Source: Palsa-504 sp963705835 (GTDB taxonomy: Bacteria > Actinomycetota > Actinomycetes > Streptosporangiales > Streptosporangiaceae). Taken from it: a DNA stretch of 64,000 nt. The notes beneath the pieces are model-generated. The model made no database searches. It had not been told where the DNA came from and was given only the letters and a program-made list of their open reading frames with translations. The translations under genes and the position numbers were made by a program. Shown piece by piece: positions 17,477-30,931 of the stretch (within the stretch, counting starts at the first letter, position 1; every line of letters starts with the position of its first letter). Location: NCBI GenBank assembly GCA_963705835.1, contig CAVPLC010000108.1, positions 5,919-69,918 on the forward strand, written 5' to 3'.

Positions 17477-17492
17477 CGGCGGGTAGCCGCAG

Positions 17493-18908
17493 ATGTCCGA
17501 ATACTCCGTCTTCGAGGTGACGAGCTCCGACCAGGGCAACCCGAGCGCGGGCACGGCCTTCGCCATCGACCGCGTCGCCTCCCGCACCTACCTGGTGACC
17601 TGCGCGCACGTCATCAGGGCGGTCGGCCAGGCCAGCGTCCGCATCGACGAGGACTCGGACGTCCGCGTCGAGGCGCTCGGTGACCCCGACGGACCGGACG
17701 ACCTGGCCGTGCTGTCGGCCGAACTGCCCAGTGCCCGTCCGCTCCGGCTCTCGCCGTCGAGCCCGGCCGGCGGCGAGTGCACGGTCGTGGGCTACACCTC
17801 GGTCGTCGGCGGCGCGGCGGTGGCCAGACACGGGGACCGGCTGGCCGAGCTGACCCAGTTGCGGTCGATACCTGGCCGGCTGGCCGACCGCACGCAGCTC
17901 CGCCGCCCCGGCCGGCCCGCGGTCCCGGCCTGGATGCTGAGCACGAGCGAGGACCTGACCGAAGGCATCAGCGGCGGCCCGGTCATCGACGGTGACAGCC
18001 GCGAGGTCGTCGGCGTGGCTTCGCTGTCATTGCGCGGCCAGGGCAAGGCCATCGCCATCGCGGCCGAGGCGCTACAGAAGCTGTGGCCGGCCGGGGTGGA
18101 CCGGCTGCGCGGCGCGCGTCCGGTCCGCGGGATCGGATTCGTGCCGGTGCCCGGCGGGACCTTCCAGATGGGGACGAGCGAGAGCCGGGCCGCGGAATTG
18201 GCTGAGCTCAAGACGGCGGGTAATTTCCTCAGCGAGGCTCCCGCCTGCCAGGTGTCGATTCCCGGGTATTACATTTCCCGCCACGTGGTCACGAATTCGC
18301 AGTACGCCGAATTCACCCGGGCCACCGGGCACCGGGTGCCCCAGGCCGGGGACAGCATGTCGCAGCAAGTCAGCTGGCATCCGCTTACCCGGCTCCCCCC
18401 GGAGGACATGGACGACTTTCCCGTGGTGCTGGTCTCCTGGCACGACGCCGCCGCCTACTGCGAGTGGTTCGGCGGGCGGCTGCCCACCGAGGCCGAATGG
18501 GAGAAGGCGGCCCGGGGCACCCGCGGATGGGAGTGGCCCTGGGGAGACCAGTGGGACCCCGCCCGCTGCAACACGGCCGAAGGCCCGCAGCCGCCGGGCA
18601 TGACGCCGGTGGGCACGTTCTCCCCGCTCGGCGATAGCCCGTACCGGGTCGCGGACATGAGCGGCAACGTATGGGAATGGTGCGCCAACGTCATGAAGCC
18701 GTACCCGTACCGGCCCGATGACGGCCGGGAGAGCGAGGCCGCGCTGGGCGAGCGGGTCATCCGCGGCGGCGCGTGGGGCGAGGGCCGGTACCGCTGCCGC
18801 TGCGCCAGCCGCAACGCCACCGCGCCGGACGACATCGGCTTCACCATCGGCTTCCGCGTGGTGCTGCCGGCCGACTCCGAGCTGCTGTTCCAGGCCGAGG
18901 GTTCATGA
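17493..18908 (+). CDS. Trypsin-like peptidase fused to an FGE-sulfatase (SUMF1-like) domain
   Basis: The protein has 471 residues. Residues 1-200 form a chymotrypsin-fold peptidase: His in YLVTCAHVI, Asp in GPDDLAVLS and Ser in GISGGPVID. Residues about 215-460 form an FGE-sulfatase/SUMF1 domain: FVPVPGGTFQMGTSE, GYYISRHVVTNSQYAEF, GRLPTEAEWEKAARG, DMSGNVWEWCAN and RVIRGGAWGEG. The copper-ligand cysteine pair of catalytic FGE (C-x4-C in the RGGSxxC region) is not conserved; here the segment reads RYRCRCASRN, so formylglycine generation is unlikely and a binding role is favoured. The upstream Trypco1 gene and the 4-nt overlap with the glycosyltransferase suggest one functional unit. Confidence 0.85.
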   Translation: MSEYSVFEVTSSDQGNPSAGTAFAIDRVASRTYLVTCAHVIRAVGQASVRIDEDSDVRVEALGDPDGPDDLAVLSAELPSARPLRLSPSSPAGGECTVVGYTSVVGGAAVARHGDRLAELTQLRSIPGRLADRTQLRRPGRPAVPAWMLSTSEDLTEGISGGPVIDGDSREVVGVASLSLRGQGKAIAIAAEALQKLWPAGVDRLRGARPVRGIGFVPVPGGTFQMGTSESRAAELAELKTAGNFLSEAPACQVSIPGYYISRHVVTNSQYAEFTRATGHRVPQAGDSMSQQVSWHPLTRLPPEDMDDFPVVLVSWHDAAAYCEWFGGRLPTEAEWEKAARGTRGWEWPWGDQWDPARCNTAEGPQPPGMTPVGTFSPLGDSPYRVADMSGNVWEWCANVMKPYPYRPDDGRESEAALGERVIRGGAWGEGRYRCRCASRNATAPDDIGFTIGFRVVLPADSELLFQAEGS

Positions 18909-20110
18909 GCGGGGCCCGCGTCCTGCTGATGGCGTCGGAGTACCCGCCGCACACGTACGGCGGGCTGGGGACCCACGTCTACGAGCTCAGCGGCGCGCTC
19001 GCGCGACGAGGCGTGAAGCTGGGGCTCGTGGTGCCCGCGAAGCCCGGCTATGTCACGCCGCCGGCCGGGATCGACCTGCTCGAGGTGCCCGTCACGGGCG
19101 CGGACAGCGACGGCGAGTTCTGGCTGCGGTTCTGCGACGAGGCGGCCTCGGCCGCCGAACGGTCCTGGGGGCGCGCCGACCTCATCCACGCTCACGACTG
19201 GATGACCGTGCTCGGCGGCATCCGGATGCGGGACTCGCTGGGAATCCCCCTGATGTTCAGCGTCCACCTGCCGCAGGTGGCCGAGCCCAACGTGTCGATG
19301 GAGGGCCTGGGCCTGCTGCATGCGGACTGCGTCATGGTCAACAGCCGCGCGGTCGCCGCGGAGCTGGCCCAGCGCAAGCTCCCGATCAAGGCGCTCAACG
19401 TCGTGCCCAACGGCGTCGACCTCACCCGTTTCCGCCCGGTTGGCCCTGCTCCGCGGAACGGCACGATCGTGCTGGTCGGCAGGCTGGTGGCGCAGAAGGG
19501 CGTCGATGTCGCCCTGCGCGCCCTGGTGGCGGTGCTCGGCCGCTGCCCGGAGGCCAGGCTGGTCGTGGCCGGCGACGGGGACCAGGCCCTGTACCTCCAG
19601 CGGACCGCGCGCTACCTCGGGGTCGCATCCCACGTCGACTTCGCCGGCTGGCAGGGTACAGACGCGCTGGTCGCCCTGTACCAGCGGGCGGACGTGGTCG
19701 TGGTGCCGAGCCGCTACGAGCCGTTCGGGCTGGTCGCGCTGGAGGCCATGGCCTGCGGCCGCCCGGTGGTCGCGTCCGGCACCGGCGGCCTGGCCGAGAT
19801 CGTGGCCGACGGCGAGACGGGATACCTGGTCCCGCCCGAGGACGAGCTGCGGCTGGCCCAGCGCGTCGTGCAGCTGTTGCTCGACCACGACACCGCGGCG
19901 CGGCTGGGGATGGCAGCCCGGCGGTGGGCGGAATCGTATGGCTGGGACTCGATCGCGGCGCGGACCGAGCAGATATATGGTCAGATCGCCGACGCTGAGA
20001 TCACCTCGCCGCTGGGGCGCCCCGACGCTCTGGTCGACGACCTCCTCCGCTCGGTGACGCCCGCCAGCAGGACGGTTGCGGAGCGGCTCGTGACCATGGG
20101 CAGGACATAA
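18905..20110 (+). CDS. GT4-type glycosyltransferase (glycogen/starch-synthase-like)
   Basis: The protein has 401 residues and a GT-B fold. The N-terminal domain starts VLLMASEYPPHTYGGLGTHVYELSGAL, the Gly-rich acceptor loop. The C-terminal nucleotide-sugar domain carries VLVGRLVAQKGVDVALRAL and the E-x7-E motif EPFGLVALE. ATG 18905 overlaps the upstream TGA. It probably transfers a sugar from a nucleotide donor to a glycan or protein; its tight coupling to the trypsin-FGE gene hints at glycosylation in the same system (inference). An ordinary glycogen-synthase role is the alternative, but no glycogen genes are near. Confidence 0.85.
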   Translation: MSGARVLLMASEYPPHTYGGLGTHVYELSGALARRGVKLGLVVPAKPGYVTPPAGIDLLEVPVTGADSDGEFWLRFCDEAASAAERSWGRADLIHAHDWMTVLGGIRMRDSLGIPLMFSVHLPQVAEPNVSMEGLGLLHADCVMVNSRAVAAELAQRKLPIKALNVVPNGVDLTRFRPVGPAPRNGTIVLVGRLVAQKGVDVALRALVAVLGRCPEARLVVAGDGDQALYLQRTARYLGVASHVDFAGWQGTDALVALYQRADVVVVPSRYEPFGLVALEAMACGRPVVASGTGGLAEIVADGETGYLVPPEDELRLAQRVVQLLLDHDTAARLGMAARRWAESYGWDSIAARTEQIYGQIADAEITSPLGRPDALVDDLLRSVTPASRTVAERLVTMGRT

Positions 20111-20126
20111 CCGGTGAGGTGACCTT

Positions 20127-21162
20127 GTGGAAGCGGAAATCTTCTGCCTGGACCGCGATCTTCCCGCGGCCGGAATGCTCCGGGAGCTGCTGAGTACCCA
20201 GGTCGACCCGAGCATCACGCTCACCGTGCACAACGTTGAAGAGGGAGACTCGTCGCGGCGCGCCCCGCTGGCGCGACGTTATACGCAGCTCCTGCAGGCG
20301 ACCATCCCGCCCAGCAGCGGGATATCGCTGTCCGTCACCGCCATGGACTGGTTCCAGAACCGGATCTACATGCGCATCTACTGGCCGATGAGCATCGCGG
20401 GCGGCTGGGAGGAGGTGGCCGGCACCTCGGTCTTCTACGAGGGTTACCGGGTGTGGCGCAGCATCCATTGCCTGCCGACGCCGCAGCAGGGAATGGAGCT
20501 GTTCTTCCCGGCCCTGGCCTTGCGCAACCGCATGGTGATGGTCCCCGCGGGCCAGGATGCCCTGCTGACCCAGATCGGAACGATGCCGCCCGATGTGAGC
20601 GACGCGTTGGCCCGCGACGTCCTCGAGGTGGACTTCCGCGATCGCGATGCCGTCGAGAACGCGGTGACCGCACTCTCGCAGCGGCTGGTCGCGGAAATAC
20701 GGCGCGAGGTCACGGGGTACATGGCGGTGCACCCCGGGGTCACCCTCGACGTATCCGCGCTGTCCGCCGAGCTCGGCGTCGGGCCGACGCTTTTCGAAGC
20801 GGTCCATGAAGGAGGAGGCGCCTCCGTCTACGAGCTGCTCTCCTTCGAGCTCGCCGAGCGCCGGTTCATCCAGGGCCGCTGGACGAAAACCGGGCTGCTC
20901 GTCCGCAACAACTCCGCCTCGCATATTCCGCAGGTCAGGGTCACGATCTCGGGACCGGCCGTGGTACTTCCGCCGGAGATAATGGTCGAGATTCCGCCGC
21001 ACTCCGAAGTGCTCCACGACGTGTCCATCCAGGCGGAGGATTCCGGGGAATTCCCCCTTTCCGATCGCGGTGCTGCTGCCTCATCACGAGGTCCTCGCGC
21101 CGGCCTTCGCGAGCTGGCAGCCGCCGCCCACCTACATCTGGCTCGAGAGCGCGCCCGCGTAA
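20127..21162 (+). CDS. Uncharacterised protein of the Trypco1/trypsin-FGE locus, with one frame change
   Basis: GTG 20127 follows GAGGTGA. About 345 residues are read if the frame is corrected near 21052-21061. The N-terminal part is mixed alpha/beta (LTVHNVEEGDSS, VSVFYEGYRVWRS-like segments); residues about 190-250 are helical; the C-terminus looks like an Ig/beta-sandwich domain (GLLVRNNSASHIPQVRVTISGPAVVLPPEIMVEIPPHSEVLHDVSI). Past the CCCCCTTT run the original frame turns into low-complexity arginine-rich sequence, whereas the +1 frame reads PIAVLLPHHEVLAPAFASWQ and stops at TAA 21160-21162, 14 bp before the convergent lhr gene. I do not recognise the family. Position and strand place it in the cassette. 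Confidence 0.65.
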
Positions 21163-21176
21163 AGCCACGGGGCGAT

Positions 21177-25908
<4,732 letters not shown>

Positions 25909-26021
25909 GCTTCCATACTGCCCTGCCCCACCGACATTTTCGGCCACCCGGCGGCAGCGGCGACGGGCTGCAGTAGTCTCGGCTGCACTCGAAACGGCGC
26001 GGCAGACGTGGCGGTAGCAGC

Positions 26022-26762
26022 ATGAGGGTGGCCCGGCGGGCGCCGCTGGCGGCGGCGGTTATTGCCGCGGCGCTGCTCGCGGGGTGCAGCGCCGGCTCAT
26101 CCCCGTCGTCTTCGCCGACGCAGGTCAGCACCACCGGGACCGCCCAGCACCCGACGGCGGCGCCGTCCAGCCCGCGAGCCAGCGCTACCCCAGCGCCCCG
26201 GCCCACCGGGCCGGTCGCGCTGCCGGTGGCGCCCGGCGCGGGCAAGCTGCCGCAGAATCACGTCTTTCCCAGCACGCACTCGGCCGCCTTCCGCAACGCC
26301 ATGGCCGATCTGTGGCTGGCCGTGACCACAGGGAACTCGCACCTCGCGCTCCCCGCCTTCTTCCCTGTCGGCGCCTACCAGCAGGTCAAGGCGATCCCGT
26401 ATCCCACCGCCGACTGGGACGACCGGCTGTGGTACGACTTCTCCCTCGACGTCGGCGCGGCCCACGACCTGGTCGATGACCGGGACGCGCGGCTGGTCCG
26501 GGTGATCGTGCCGGCCTCCGAAGCGGAGTGGGTGTACCCGGGCGCCTGCTACAACACCGACGGCTACTGGCACGTGGGCGGCGCCCGGGTCGTCTACGAC
26601 GAGCACGGCCAGGAACGCTCCCTCGGCATCGCCTCCCTGATCTCCTGGCGCGGCGTGTGGTACGTGATCCACTTCGGTGCCGTGCTGCGAAGCGTGGTGA
26701 CCGGGATCGTCGATCAGCCCACGGTCGGCCCCGGCATCCCCGGCCCAGCCGGCGGCTGCTGA
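26022..26762 (+). CDS. Putative lipoprotein of unknown function
   Basis: The protein has 246 residues. The N-terminal signal MRVARRAPLAAAVIAAALLAGC has lipobox LAGC (Cys 22), followed by a Ser/Thr/Pro-rich linker to about residue 75 and a compact domain with conserved-looking aromatic residues (DWDDRLWYDFSLDVGAAH, SLIISWRGVWYVIHFG-like). I do not recognise the family. It is divergent from lhr with about 110 bp between them. Confidence 0.65.
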   Translation: MRVARRAPLAAAVIAAALLAGCSAGSSPSSSPTQVSTTGTAQHPTAAPSSPRASATPAPRPTGPVALPVAPGAGKLPQNHVFPSTHSAAFRNAMADLWLAVTTGNSHLALPAFFPVGAYQQVKAIPYPTADWDDRLWYDFSLDVGAAHDLVDDRDARLVRVIVPASEAEWVYPGACYNTDGYWHVGGARVVYDEHGQERSLGIASLISWRGVWYVIHFGAVLRSVVTGIVDQPTVGPGIPGPAGGC

Positions 26763-26808
26763 ACACGCCGCGGATCGCGCAGCATCGCGCACCCGTCATG
26801 CGAGTAAA

Positions 26809-26826
26809 CTGCGCACTATTGCGCAG
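26809..26826. promoter_or_regulatory. Candidate operator of the DeoR-family gene
   Basis: CTGCGC (26809-26814), 6-bp AT-rich spacer, GCGCAG (26821-26826): a perfect dyad 44 bp before the preferred GTG start of the regulator. A site for autoregulation is plausible. Confidence 0.4.
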
Positions 26827-26870
26827 ACGATCGCGTCATGGCCCGCACCCGAGCCGGGGAGGTCCGCCAC

Positions 26871-27704
26871 GTGTCCAGGTACCAGCGCTGGAACGCGCTG
26901 CTCGACCTGCTGCCCGGCGACGGGCAGCTCACCGTGGCGCAGGCCGCGGCGGCACTCGGCGTATCCCAGGCCACCATCCGCCGCGACCTCGATCAGCTGG
27001 CCCAGCAGCAGCTGATCACCCGGACCCGCGGCGGCGCGGTCGCCGGCCACGTCTCCTACGACCTGCCGCTGCGGTACAAGACCGCCCGGCACGCCCCGCA
27101 GAAGCAGCGCATCGGCCGCGCGGCGGCCGCCCTGATCGAGCCGGGCGCCACGGTGGCGCTGAACGGCGGCACCACCACCAGCGAGGTCGCACGCGCCCTG
27201 GCCACCCGGCCGGACCTGCAAGACGGCACCGGCTCGCCCGCCATCACGGTGGTGACGAACGCCATGAACATCGCCAACGAGCTAGCCGTCCGCCAGCACC
27301 TCAAGATCGTGGTGACCGGCGGCGTCACCCGCGGCCAGTCCTACGAGCTGATCGGGCCGCTGGCCACGCTGGTGCTCGCCGAGCTGACCCTGGACTGGGC
27401 CATCCTCGGCGTCGACGCGCTCGACCCGCGGGCCGGGGCCACCGCCCACCACGAGGGCGAGGCCAGCATCAACCACCTGATGGCCAGCCGCGCCGAGCAC
27501 GTGATGATCGTCGCCGACAGCTCCAAGCTGGGTCAGCGCGCGTTCGCCCGGGTGTGCGCCACCGAGGAGATCGACGTCATCGTCACCGACCGCGATGCCC
27601 CGCCCGACTGCCTGATCCCCTTCACCGAACGCGGCATCCGCGTCGTCACCGCCTTAGAACATCCACTCCGGATGCTCTATAATGCTCGCATAAGTCAGTA
27701 TTGA
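26871..27704 (+). CDS. DeoR/GlpR-family transcriptional regulator of amino-sugar genes
   Basis: The protein has 277 residues from GTG 26871, which has GGGGAGG 8 nt upstream; ATG 26838 would add 11 residues. The N-terminal HTH is VAQAAAALGVSQATIRRDLDQLAQQQLITRTRGGAV, followed by the DeoR sugar-phosphate sensor domain (IEPGATVALNGGTTTSEVARAL, VVTNAMNIANELA, VVTGGVTR, VIVADSSKLGQRAFARV). It probably senses a sugar phosphate and controls the isomerase-nagA pair directly downstream. Confidence 0.85.
   Translation: MSRYQRWNALLDLLPGDGQLTVAQAAAALGVSQATIRRDLDQLAQQQLITRTRGGAVAGHVSYDLPLRYKTARHAPQKQRIGRAAAALIEPGATVALNGGTTTSEVARALATRPDLQDGTGSPAITVVTNAMNIANELAVRQHLKIVVTGGVTRGQSYELIGPLATLVLAELTLDWAILGVDALDPRAGATAHHEGEASINHLMASRAEHVMIVADSSKLGQRAFARVCATEEIDVIVTDRDAPPDCLIPFTERGIRVVTALEHPLRMLYNARISQY
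27679..27684 (+). promoter_or_regulatory. Probable -10 box for the isomerase-nagA operon
   Basis: An exact TATAAT, rare in this GC-rich DNA, lies inside the last codons of the regulator gene, 60 bp before the isomerase ATG. A TGCTC (27684-27688)/GAGCA dyad and the repeats AGTACGCAAGTACG lie between it and the gene, as candidate regulator contacts. Confidence 0.45.
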
Positions 27705-27743
27705 GCAAAAGTACGCAAGTACGGTGATCATTAGGAGCTCGCG

Positions 27744-28623
27744 ATGAGCCATCTGGTCGACGAGATCGCCAGCCAGCCGGAGTGCTGGGCGAAGGCGATC
27801 GAGATGGCGGCCTCGACCGGGGCGGCGCTGCCCGAGCGCGGCGAGCGGGTCGCGGCGATCGGCTGCGGCTCCTCGCTCAACGTCGCCCGCTGCTACGCGG
27901 CCCTGCGCGAGGCCGCGGGACACGGCCAGACGGACGCCTTCCCGGCCTCGGAAGTGCCGGCGACCAGGCGCTACGACCGCATGGTGTACATCTCGCGGAC
28001 CGGCACCACCACCGAGGTGCTCGACGCCCTCCGGCAGGCCCCCGGACAGGTCACCACGACCGCCGTCACCGCCGTCCCGGGTTCGCCGCTGGCGCGGGAG
28101 GCCGCCCGCACGATACTGCTCGACTTCGCCGACGAGCGCTCGGTCGTGTCCAGCCGGTTCATCTCCAGCTCGATCGTGCTGCTCCGCGCGCACCTGGGCG
28201 AGGACGTCCGCGCGCTACCCGGACGAGGCCGCGACCGAGCTGGCCCGCCCCCTGCCACCCGGCCTGGCCGAACTCGCCGAGTTCACCTTCCTCGGTCGCG
28301 GCTGGGCCGCCGCCGTGGCCGACGAGGCGGCGCTGAAACTGCGCGAGGCCTCGCGCACCTGGGCCGAGTCGTACCCCGCGATGGAGTACCGGCACGGCCC
28401 GATCAGCGTCAGCGACGAGACCACGGCGGTGTGGGCACTGGGCCAGGTACCGCCCGCCCTGCTGGCGGACGCGCGCCGCACCGGGGCCATGGTCATCGCC
28501 ACCGACGCCGACCCGCTCACCGGGCTGATCGGCGCGCAGCGGCTCGCCGCCGTCCTGGCCGAGCGCAAGGGCATCGACCCGGACCAGCCGCGCGCCCTGT
28601 CGCGTTCTGTCATCCTGGCGTGA
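27744..28623 (+). CDS. SIS-domain amino-sugar isomerase/deaminase (AgaS/GlmS-like), one frame change
   Basis: About 292 residues after correcting one base. The SIS fold is shown by GERVAAIGCGSSLNVARCYAAL, MVYISRTGTTTEVLDALRQ and ADERSVVSSRFISSSIVLLRAHLGEDV; after 28218 the protein continues in the +1 frame as LPDEAATELA ... FTFLGRGWAAAVADEAALKLREASRTWAESYPAMEYRHGPISV, the second SIS half. The change is best explained by one extra C in ACCCGG at 28217-28220. The stop overlaps the nagA ATG. It probably converts a deacetylated amino sugar phosphate to the keto sugar phosphate. The uncorrected frame fuses wrongly with nagA. Confidence 0.8.
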
Positions 28624-29819
28624 TGCGATCGGCCCCGGACCAGGACGGATCCTGGCTGCTGGTCCGCGGCCGCGTGGTGACACCCGACGGCGTGCTCAGC
28701 CCCGGCTGGATCACGGTCACCGCAGACCGTATCGACGCGGTCGGCCGCGGCGAGGCAAGGCCGGGCCGGCAAGCCGTCGTCGACCTGGACGGGCAGTGGG
28801 TCCTCCCCGGCTTCATCGACATGCACGTGCACGGCGGCGGTGGCACCTCGTTCACCGAGGGATCGAGCCACGACGCCACGAACGCCGTTGAGTTTCACCG
28901 TCGTCACGGCACCACGAGCCTGGTGGCGAGCCTGGTCACCGCGCCGCTGGCCGACCTGGAGGCGCGGGCCGCCATGCTGGCCGGCCTGGCCGACCGGGGC
29001 GTCATCGCCGGCCTTCACCTCGAGGGACCGTTCCTGTCCCCGGTCCGGCGCGGCGCCCAGGACCCCCGCCACATGCTCGCTCCCGACGTCGCCGTCTTCG
29101 AGCGCCTGCACGCCGCGGCCCGCGGCCACCTGCGGGTCCTGACCCTCGCCCCCGAACTGCCCGGCGCCATCGCGGTGATCGAGGCGGCCGCGCGAGCCGG
29201 GGTGACGGCGGCCGTCGGGCACACCGACGCCACCGCCGAGGTCACGTCGGAGGCCATCGACGCGGGCGCCGCACACGCGACCCACCTGTTCAATGGCATG
29301 CGGCCGCTGCATCACCGTGAGCCAGGCGCGGCCGGTGCCCTGCTGGACCGCGATGAGGTCAGCCTCGAGGTGATCGCCGACGGCGTGCACCTGCACGACA
29401 TCACCATCCGCCTGGCGGCCCGCGCCGCGGGCCCGGGCAGGCTCGTCCTGATCACCGACGCCATGGCCGCCGCCGGGATGCCGGACGCCAGCTACCGGCT
29501 CGGTTCCATGCGGGTCGACGCCGCCGGGGGAGTGGCGAGGCTCGCCGGCGACCCGGCGAAAGGCGGCACAGGCAGGGCGGGCGCGATCGCCGGCTCGACC
29601 GCCACCATGGCCGGCGTGGTCCGGCACGCGCTCGCCGCGGGCCTGCCGGTCACCGAGGTGGCCGCCGCGGCGAGCACGACTCCCGCGCGCGTCCTGGGCA
29701 TCGATCATCGCACCGGCGCCTTGCGCCCCGGCCTGGCCGCCGACCTGGTCGTCTGCGATGACGAGTTCCGCCTGCGCGCGGTGATGCGCCACGGCCAGTG
29801 GCTGACCGGGCACCCGTAG
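28623..29819 (+). CDS. nagA: N-acetylglucosamine-6-phosphate deacetylase
   Basis: The protein has 398 residues and an amidohydrolase fold. Metal and catalytic motifs are all present: GFIDMHVHGGGG (HxH), GLHLEGPFLSP (Glu ligand), VGHTDA, THLFNGMRPLHHR and the catalytic Asp in VLITDAMAAAGM. It removes acetate from GlcNAc-6-P (or GalNAc-6-P) in the cytoplasm. ATG 28623 overlaps the isomerase TGA (TGATG), so the two are coupled; with the DeoR regulator they form an amino-sugar catabolic unit. Confidence 0.92.
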   Translation: MRSAPDQDGSWLLVRGRVVTPDGVLSPGWITVTADRIDAVGRGEARPGRQAVVDLDGQWVLPGFIDMHVHGGGGTSFTEGSSHDATNAVEFHRRHGTTSLVASLVTAPLADLEARAAMLAGLADRGVIAGLHLEGPFLSPVRRGAQDPRHMLAPDVAVFERLHAAARGHLRVLTLAPELPGAIAVIEAAARAGVTAAVGHTDATAEVTSEAIDAGAAHATHLFNGMRPLHHREPGAAGALLDRDEVSLEVIADGVHLHDITIRLAARAAGPGRLVLITDAMAAAGMPDASYRLGSMRVDAAGGVARLAGDPAKGGTGRAGAIAGSTATMAGVVRHALAAGLPVTEVAAAASTTPARVLGIDHRTGALRPGLAADLVVCDDEFRLRAVMRHGQWLTGHP

Positions 29820-29837
29820 AGCCTTCCGGCCCGCAGG

Positions 29838-30602
29838 TCAGGCAGGCTGGCGGACCGACCCGCTGAGCTGCCCGCTGGATGCGCTGATCTCGCACACGAC
29901 CGTCCGGACCCCCGCCTTCCAGGCTTGCTGGTCGGGGAACACGTACTCCTGGGCGAGCCCCGCGTTGGCCAGTTGCGGGTTCAGGTAGGCCGCGACCCTG
30001 GTCGCGCACCCGCTGCTCGCCTCCTGCCGGATGACCGTGCTGCCCGGCCAGGACGATCCCGCCAGGCGGAACGTCGCGAACACTTCGGCGTCATGCGGCG
30101 TCGCACATGACTTGATCGTGACGGATAGTCCGTTCGGTGATGAATTAATGCACTCGCCCGCCCGCAGCCCGAATACGGCGGGCTGCGGGCGGTACGTCAC
30201 CACGGTCTTCGGCCGGAACCCGTGGGTCACCACGGCCAGGGCGGCGACGGCCGCGGCGACCAGCACGATGACGCCCGCCACGACGCTAACGACGGCGACC
30301 ACGCGCCTGCCACGCGGCTCCCTGGACTCCGGCGCCCCCTCTGCCTCTAGCTCAGCCTCGGCCTCTAGCTCAGCCTCGGCCTCTAGCTCAGCCTCGGCCT
30401 CCGCAACCTCCGGCTCCGCCGCCCCCAGTTCCGGCTCCGGCCCGGTTGCCTCGGGTTCGGCTACCTCCGGCTCAACTACCTCCGGCTCCGGCTCGGCTAC
30501 CTCCGACTCAACTACCTCGGGCTCCGCCGCCTCCGGCTCCGCCGTTGCCTCGGCAACCGGCTCCGGAACAGATCCGCTGCTCAGTCCCGCCGGAGCAGCC
30601 AT
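29838..30602 (-). CDS. Membrane-anchored septum-formation-like protein with acidic repeat tail
   Basis: The protein has 254 residues, starting at ATG 30602 behind GGAGGG. The cytoplasmic N-terminal half is an acidic Glu/Pro/Ala/Val repeat region (PEV, PEPE, EAELEA units, about residues 10-95), followed by a basic stop RGRR, one TM helix (about 104-126) and an extracytoplasmic domain with FGLRAGECINSS, SCATPHDAEVFATFRL, SSGCATRVAAYL and VRTVVCEIS. The Cys pattern and PHDAEV match the septum-formation (PF13845-type) family. It may act at the cell envelope. Confidence 0.72.
   Translation of the reverse strand: MAAPAGLSSGSVPEPVAEATAEPEAAEPEVVESEVAEPEPEVVEPEVAEPEATGPEPELGAAEPEVAEAEAELEAEAELEAEAELEAEGAPESREPRGRRVVAVVSVVAGVIVLVAAAVAALAVVTHGFRPKTVVTYRPQPAVFGLRAGECINSSPNGLSVTIKSCATPHDAEVFATFRLAGSSWPGSTVIRQEASSGCATRVAAYLNPQLANAGLAQEYVFPDQQAWKAGVRTVVCEISASSGQLSGSVRQPA
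30343..30396. repeat. Three perfect 18-bp tandem repeats
   Basis: GCCTCTAGCTCAGCCTCG occurs three times head to tail (30343-30360, 30361-30378, 30379-30396). On the minus strand it encodes EAELEA units in the acidic tail of the septum-formation-like protein, so copy number can vary in frame. Confidence 0.95.
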
Positions 30603-30735
30603 CCGCCCTCCATCGCCGCAGTGCCCTCGCCTCCAGTGATTCCCACGGATCGATAAACGACACATCGGCCCAAAGGGGACTCTGCCGCCGCGTGCCCCGG
30701 CCGCCGGGCCGCGGACCCGCCAGTACCCTTGCGGC

Positions 30736-30930
30736 GTGCGGGTGACGGAATTCTGGGACCGGATGAGGGCGCAGTTCGGCGACACGTACGCCCAGAGCGT
30801 GGCCAAGGACTACGTGTTCGATGAGCTCGGCGGCCGCACCGTCGAACGCGCCCTGGCGGACGGCGAAGACGCCAAGGTGATCTGGCGGGCGGTCTCCGAC
30901 ACGTTCGACGTGCCGGAGAACCTGCGCTAA
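30736..30930 (+). CDS. DUF3046 protein
   Basis: The protein has 64 residues and a GTG start. VTEFWDRMRAQFGDTYAQSVAKDYVFDELGGRTVERALADGEDAKVIWRAV is the whole conserved DUF3046 domain. In many actinomycetes this gene stands just upstream of recA, as here. The function is unknown. Confidence 0.92.
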   Translation: MRVTEFWDRMRAQFGDTYAQSVAKDYVFDELGGRTVERALADGEDAKVIWRAVSDTFDVPENLR

Positions 30931-30931
30931 C

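Noticed and set aside
19155..19180. CCGAACGGTCCTGGGGGCGCGCC in the glycosyltransferase, similar to intergenic motif copy C
   Set aside because: It encodes conserved-looking protein (AERSWGRAD) and lacks the AT-rich lead; likely a chance match.
30120..30140. Reverse match to CCGAACGG with an ATTCAT lead within the septum-like gene
   Set aside because: It encodes part of the conserved domain (NSSPNGLS) and lacks the GGTGCGT half.
30343..30396. Tandem 18-bp repeats as a CRISPR or VNTR array
   Set aside because: No spacers; the units are contiguous and in frame within a gene.
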